From: Delphinus delphis
Lineage: Eukaryota; Chordata; Mammalia; Artiodactyla; Delphinidae
Reading direction: 5' to 3'
Assembly (NCBI RefSeq): GCF_949987515.2
Contig: NC_082684.1
Location: forward strand, 45,598,006-45,662,005
Length of the DNA: 64,000 bases
The position numbers were made by a program, and so were the translations under genes. This document shows positions 53,336 to 59,300 of the stretch, one piece after another; the stretch's first letter is position 1; every line of letters begins with the position of its first letter. The notes under the pieces are model-generated. The model worked only from the letters and a program-made list of their open reading frames with translations, was not told where the DNA came from and did no database searches.

Positions 53336-56300
53336 AAAAGATGCCCAGGTGCTTTGAATGGTGTTATCTTCAGTCACAAAAACATTCCATATGTTATCCA
53401 GAAATCACCCGACCTTGCCTTCAGCACTTACATTCACAGGAAAGCAAGGTACAACTTAGCCAAGTGCCAAATGACTTTAAAGTTATATAAATCTTCTTAC
53501 TTATTATAAGCAATTCGTTTTTGTCAAAACCTCAGATGATTCGGACACCTAACTGAACTAAATAAGTATATTGATTAGTATGGATATACGAAATAACTTC
53601 CGAAGGCATTCCAGAACTTTTAAATGTCACTAAGTGCTTTCGGGGTATGAAGGATGGGAGTAGGTTATAACTTATTGCTCTAGCAGAAGTCTTGCTTGGT
53701 GAACTTCTAATCACTGCCCTCAAATAGGCTCATAATCTAAAATATGCTTACCTTCTTTAAAGCATCCTGTATCACACCAGACTTTTCCTTTAGCAGGTCT
53801 ACAACACAAAGGGCCTCATCTTCAGAAAACATCATAGTCTTCAAGGACAGAAGAAAATCTTTAAATTTTACTTCAGCATTCTCTTTAAAAAAAAAAAAGT
53901 TAACATTTAAAAGATATAAGTAACAACTTCAGCAAAGGTAAAGCACCAAGAATTCTTGACCCAGAAAGTCAGTAACCAAGAGAAAACAGATTTACATTTC
54001 AGGTCAAACAACAATTAATGCTCTAGTCCACAGAGAAAAAGTGTTTATCATTTTTAATATAATATGGAATAATTACATTAAATAAAAATTTGCTCAACCT
54101 GCAGAATATTTTTTATGTTTTCTTAATTGGAAATATAGTTGATTTACAATGTTGTGTTAATTTCTGCTGTACAGCAAAGTGATTCAGTTATACATATATA
54201 TATGTACATTATTTCTTAGATTCTTTTCCATTATGGTTTATCATGGGATACTGAATATAGTTCCCTGGGCTATACAGTAGGACCTTGTTGTTTATCCATT
54301 CTATGTACATAGTGGTTTGTATCCAAACTGCAGAATATTAAAGTGCCAGTATACCCTTACTTTAAAAAAAAAAAAATGCAAATGTCTAATATATGGTAGT
54401 ATCTATACTAAATATGTTCACAAATACTGTCATTTAACTGTAATACTTAGGACTTATGAGGCAAATTTTACAGATGAGAAAATAAGCTCGAAGACAATTA
54501 CAAAAAGGAAGTCTGATTTTACAAACATCAAGTATATACAGCAATCCTAACATTTTAAAAATCCATGTGCCAAACATCTCCTGACTCACCCACTTCGATT
54601 CCCCTAGGGCTCTTATATTAGGCAACAGCGGCCTCTCATTAAAAGCAACTGCCACCCATTACACCCAAAGGTGCCCAGAGCTTTTAATACTTCAGCTACA
54701 TTATAAGTTTAAAAAGGCAGTTGTGTGCATGTATGAGAACAAGGGGTATATGGAAACTCTGTACTTTCCACTCAATTTTGCTATGAACCTAAAAGTGCTG
54801 TTTAAAAAAAAAAAAACTATTAAAAAAATAATATGGAGTTCCCTGGTGGTCCAGTGGCTAGGACTCAGCACTTTCACTGCCATGGGCCCCGGTTCAACCC
54901 CTGGTTGGGGAACTAAGATCCCGCAAACCATGTGACTCGGCCAAAATAATAACAATAATAATAATAATAGTAATAATAATAATAAGGCCGTTGTGAATTA
55001 GCATAGAAAACTCTGAGAGACAATAATAGAAGGGAACAGATTACCCGACAGCAAAACAGCTATGAAACCTTAGGCAAGTCAAAGTCTAATGTCCAGCTCT
55101 ACAAAACTGAGAAGGTGGATTAGAAAACTACCAATAAATCTTTTACTACAAAGATTCTATTAGTCTTTTGCAATTCATTGCTTCTATGAGAAAACACACT
55201 CACTCCAACAGAACTCAAAAATGTGTTTTTTTCAATACAAAAGATTGTCACATTCTGTATATTACCTTTATCAGCTTCAATCTTCAGTTTTTTAGCCCCT
55301 GTTTTCTGAATTCCTTCTACTTGGTCAGGTTTAATCAGATCAATAACCTCTCTCTTATCCACCACAGGATTTGAATCAGCATTATCCATCAAAGGAATAT
55401 AAGTTGTTGCATGAATAAGGGGTTCATCTACCAAGACTGTAATTTAAATTCAACAAAATCATAATTACTCAGCATTTTTTATAACAGAGTAATTAAATAA
55501 CATGTAAGCACAATTAAGTTTAATGATAAATGCAGTTATTTTCAAATCTCTAATACCAGCTCAATTTGGCTTTAAATTCCTATTTTATCATTTAACAACT
55601 CAAAACACTCTTCTAATTAAGAAATACCAGTTCAATATTATTTTATAGCATATCATTTGTATCACACATCTCCTCTAATAGTATCTGAAAATTTCTTCTT
55701 ATACATCCCTATACATTTTAGTTAGTTCTCATGTTTCTCCTGATTTAACTAAGAATCCATTCACATTTAATTAGTGCTCAAGGAAAACTATTAATTTTTA
55801 ATGTATGTTGGTACTTTACTGACCTCTTATTCCAATTGGTTAATTCCTGAGTTTTTTTCCTTGCTAGATACAAAATTAGTCACTGCTCCTTGCAGATATC
55901 TTCTCATTTCTAATAGTTATGCTTCTAACTTATATGGTACATCTTACTACACTAGTTAAAACTTCCAGAACCACATTAAAAGTGGAGGAAGGAAGGCTTC
56001 TTACTTTGTTCCTAATTTTAATGGGAAAAGCTTGAATACTGAAGTCTGATATCTGTTGGTTAGAGACACAAACTTCCACACCCATATGGAAGTCTCTCTA
56101 AAAAAAAAAAAAACTCTGGGGCACATACAGTTCTTTCATTTAAAATGTATAATAAATATTTAATATTAACAAATATTTTGTGATAATATTTTTCTATACC
56201 TGATTGCTTGATATATCATAATTTTAATGCAAATAACAGAATTTCATCTTTTCCCTTGTCAATTTTACTATTTTCTAGCACTAGTTGATATCACAGCCCA

Positions 56301-59300
56301 ATATTATAAAAATCACTGTTTTATCTACATAAATTTCATAGCTAAGTCTTCTGTGGACAATTCGGAACAGATAAAAATTGCTTCATCACTTTTAACTGGA
56401 TGCTTCTCATACACACATGCAAATTATGTTTAATAAATAGTTAGGAATGTAGGGTAATGATAAATTTAACTAATGTTCTCAAGCATAATCTTTATGTGAT
56501 ATTAAAAAGTACAAATATTTCAGGAATACTTTTCTTCTATAGAGTTTGTATGCTATTAAGATTATTTTCAAAACTCAGTTAAGAATGAGAATATTTATAA
56601 ATGTTTCTGTCCTTTTATAAATTTCATATAAAGGTCTTCACCACAAACTTATACCCTAACCATCTGTCAAAGCACCATGGGCTTGTATTAGTTTTAAAGC
56701 TGTTATGGTACATATTAAGCTGGAAGTTAAAGAGCATGTGAGGTCTCTAGGTTCCTTGTCCTAGTGGACTTCTCTAGAATTAGTATATATAAAATACATA
56801 TCTACACATTTCACCATTTTCAGTCTTTTGCTTCTTTGATGAAACCTTCTTCTTTCCTGATCCACCTTCTTGTTTAGTCTCTTGATGCAGGGGTAATGGT
56901 TCTTGCTTTTTTGACGGTGCCATAAGAGGTTCCACCTTTTTATCCTGATCATCTTTATGAAAAATAAATGAAAAATCATCATAGCAAACAATGAACACAC
57001 CAGAAAAGATTCAATTATTAATGAATACTTCCTAAAATGCTTTACCACCAAAATTTTAAATTCTGATATACAATTCTCTCACTTATTCTAGCTTTCTTAC
57101 TCTGCCACATATGCTCTTTAACTTCATCAGGACTTCTAGTACTTGCTCCTTCTTTTATATCCCATTTCTCAGCCACTCCTAGCCCTACTCAGCTTATAGG
57201 CATGGTCAAATCCCTTATCATCTTAAAAAATAAAACCCTTCCCACCACTGTAATCCCTAGCCCCCCACACCCATTTCCTTTTTATACTGACCAAAGAACA
57301 GTCTGTACTTCCTTTCCTACCAATCATTTCTCAACTAATTGCAACCTGATTTTTCTCTCTTCCATTATATCCATGAAAGATTTTACTCAGGTCCCTAGTG
57401 TCCCAAATGCCACATTCTACCAATAATATCCTTTAATCCTTATTTGAATTCTATTTAGCATTTCATACTATTGGTCTCTACCTCTTTAAATTACTCTCTT
57501 CTCCGTTATGCTAAGTGAAATAAGCCAGTCACAAAAGGACAAATATTGTATGATTTCACTTATATGAAGTACCTAGAGTAGTCAAATTCATAGACACGGA
57601 AAGTAGGATGGTGCTTGCCAAGAACTAGAGAGAGGGAAGAATGGGGAATTAGTGCTTAACGGGTACAGAATTTTAGTTGGGAAAGACCAAAAGTTCTTGA
57701 GATGGCTGGTGGTGATGACTGTGCAAGAATGTGAATGTACTTAATGCCACAGAACTTATACTCTTTTTTTTTTTTTTTGCGGGACGTGGGCCTCTCATTG
57801 TTGTGGCCTCTCCCATTGCGGAGCACAGACTCCGGTCGCACAGCCTCCGGTCGCACAGGCTCAGCGGCCATGGCTCACAGGCCCAGCCGCTCCGCGGCAT
57901 GTGGGATCTTCCCAGACCGGGGCACGAACCCGCATCCCCTGCATTGGCAGGCGGACTCTCAACCACTGAGCCACAAGGGAAGCCCAGAACTTATACTTTA
58001 AAATGGTAAATTTTATGTTACATATATTTGTACCACAATAAAATTCAGCTCCCATGATAATTCTTTTCTTACACTTGGAATATTCCTTTGCAGTCTCCTT
58101 TGTAAGCTGTTCCTACTGAATACCTTATACACTGGTATTCTTCAGGATTGTGTCCTCATTTTAAATACTTTCATTGAATGATCTTCTCTACACCCACGAC
58201 ATCAACTGCTACCATCATGCTTAATAAGGCTTCTGAATCTGTAGTCTAGCCTTATGCCTCTGTACTTAAATTTCCTACTGCATCCTCCCTATGTAAATAG
58301 CCCCTATAGGCACCAGAAACACAAACTGAAAGCATTCTCCTCTGGGCACACATCCACTCTCTCCCCATTATTCCCTCTTAAAGCTATCAACATTTACCAA
58401 TCAGAGCTTGAGTAATCTTTTCTACAAAGGGCTGAACAGTAAATACTCTGGTTTTGTGGGCCATTTAGACTCTGTCACAACTATTCACCTGCTGTTGCAG
58501 TGTGAAAGCCAGCCACAGACAAACGTTAACACATTGAGTGAGGCTGCATTCAAAAAAACTTGATTTATGGACACAGAGGTTTGAATTTCATATAATTTCC
58601 ATATTTAACACAATATTACTCCTTTAGTTTTCTTAATCCATTTGAAATATAAAAACCATTCTTGGCTCATGGGCCATAAAAAACGAGAAGCAGGCCAGAT
58701 TTGGCTCACAGGTTGCAGTTTGCCTACCCTGACCTAACTTAAAACTTGGAAATTATCTTTGATCCTGCTTTCTCCTCTGTCTGCCATATCCTATGCATAA
58801 CGTTAGTCATGTCATTTTTGCTTTGCAGATCTCTCTAACCTCCTTACTATTTCTTCTGTCACTACCACAGTTCAGTCCTTCAACTTAACTCTGGAAAATA
58901 ATACCCTCTTAACAAGTGCGCCTATATTAAACACTGCCCTATGAAACTTGTCTTCCCTAGTTCTGCCAAAAATACCTTTCTAAAATGTAAATCAGGCCAT
59001 GTAAACTAAGCCTGCTTGAAAATCTTCAACAATGGCCAAATCACAACATCCCAGCTCCTTAGCATTGTATACAAAAATCATCATGATCTACCCACTCCAT
59101 CAGCTTTTCAGCTTTGTTCCTACCCTCCCCACCTCCCATTTCATGGTTCAACAATACACTGTACTCTTGCATCTTTAATGCCTTTATGCATGATCTTCTG
59201 CCAGTGGGGAATGAGATCCCACTATTTGCTCGATGAAGTGATTCATTCCGGAAGACCCAGCTCAGGCACTGTCTCCTCTGTAAAGCTTTTGACCCATGGT

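Larger units (their letters stand above)
39769..53751 (-). other. KTN1: KTN1 intron 4-5 (14 kb)
   Basis: Largest intron. It contains an unassigned A-rich stretch at about 39840-41340 (possibly very old L1), a SINE at 41374, possible L1/HAL1 ORF1-like remnants at about 41500-41700, an inverted L1 3' end at 42103-42460, a MIR at about 42520-42715, the candidate exon at 43644-43688, and the full-length L1 at 44849-52968. An AC repeat lies at 53288-53333. Confidence 0.7.
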
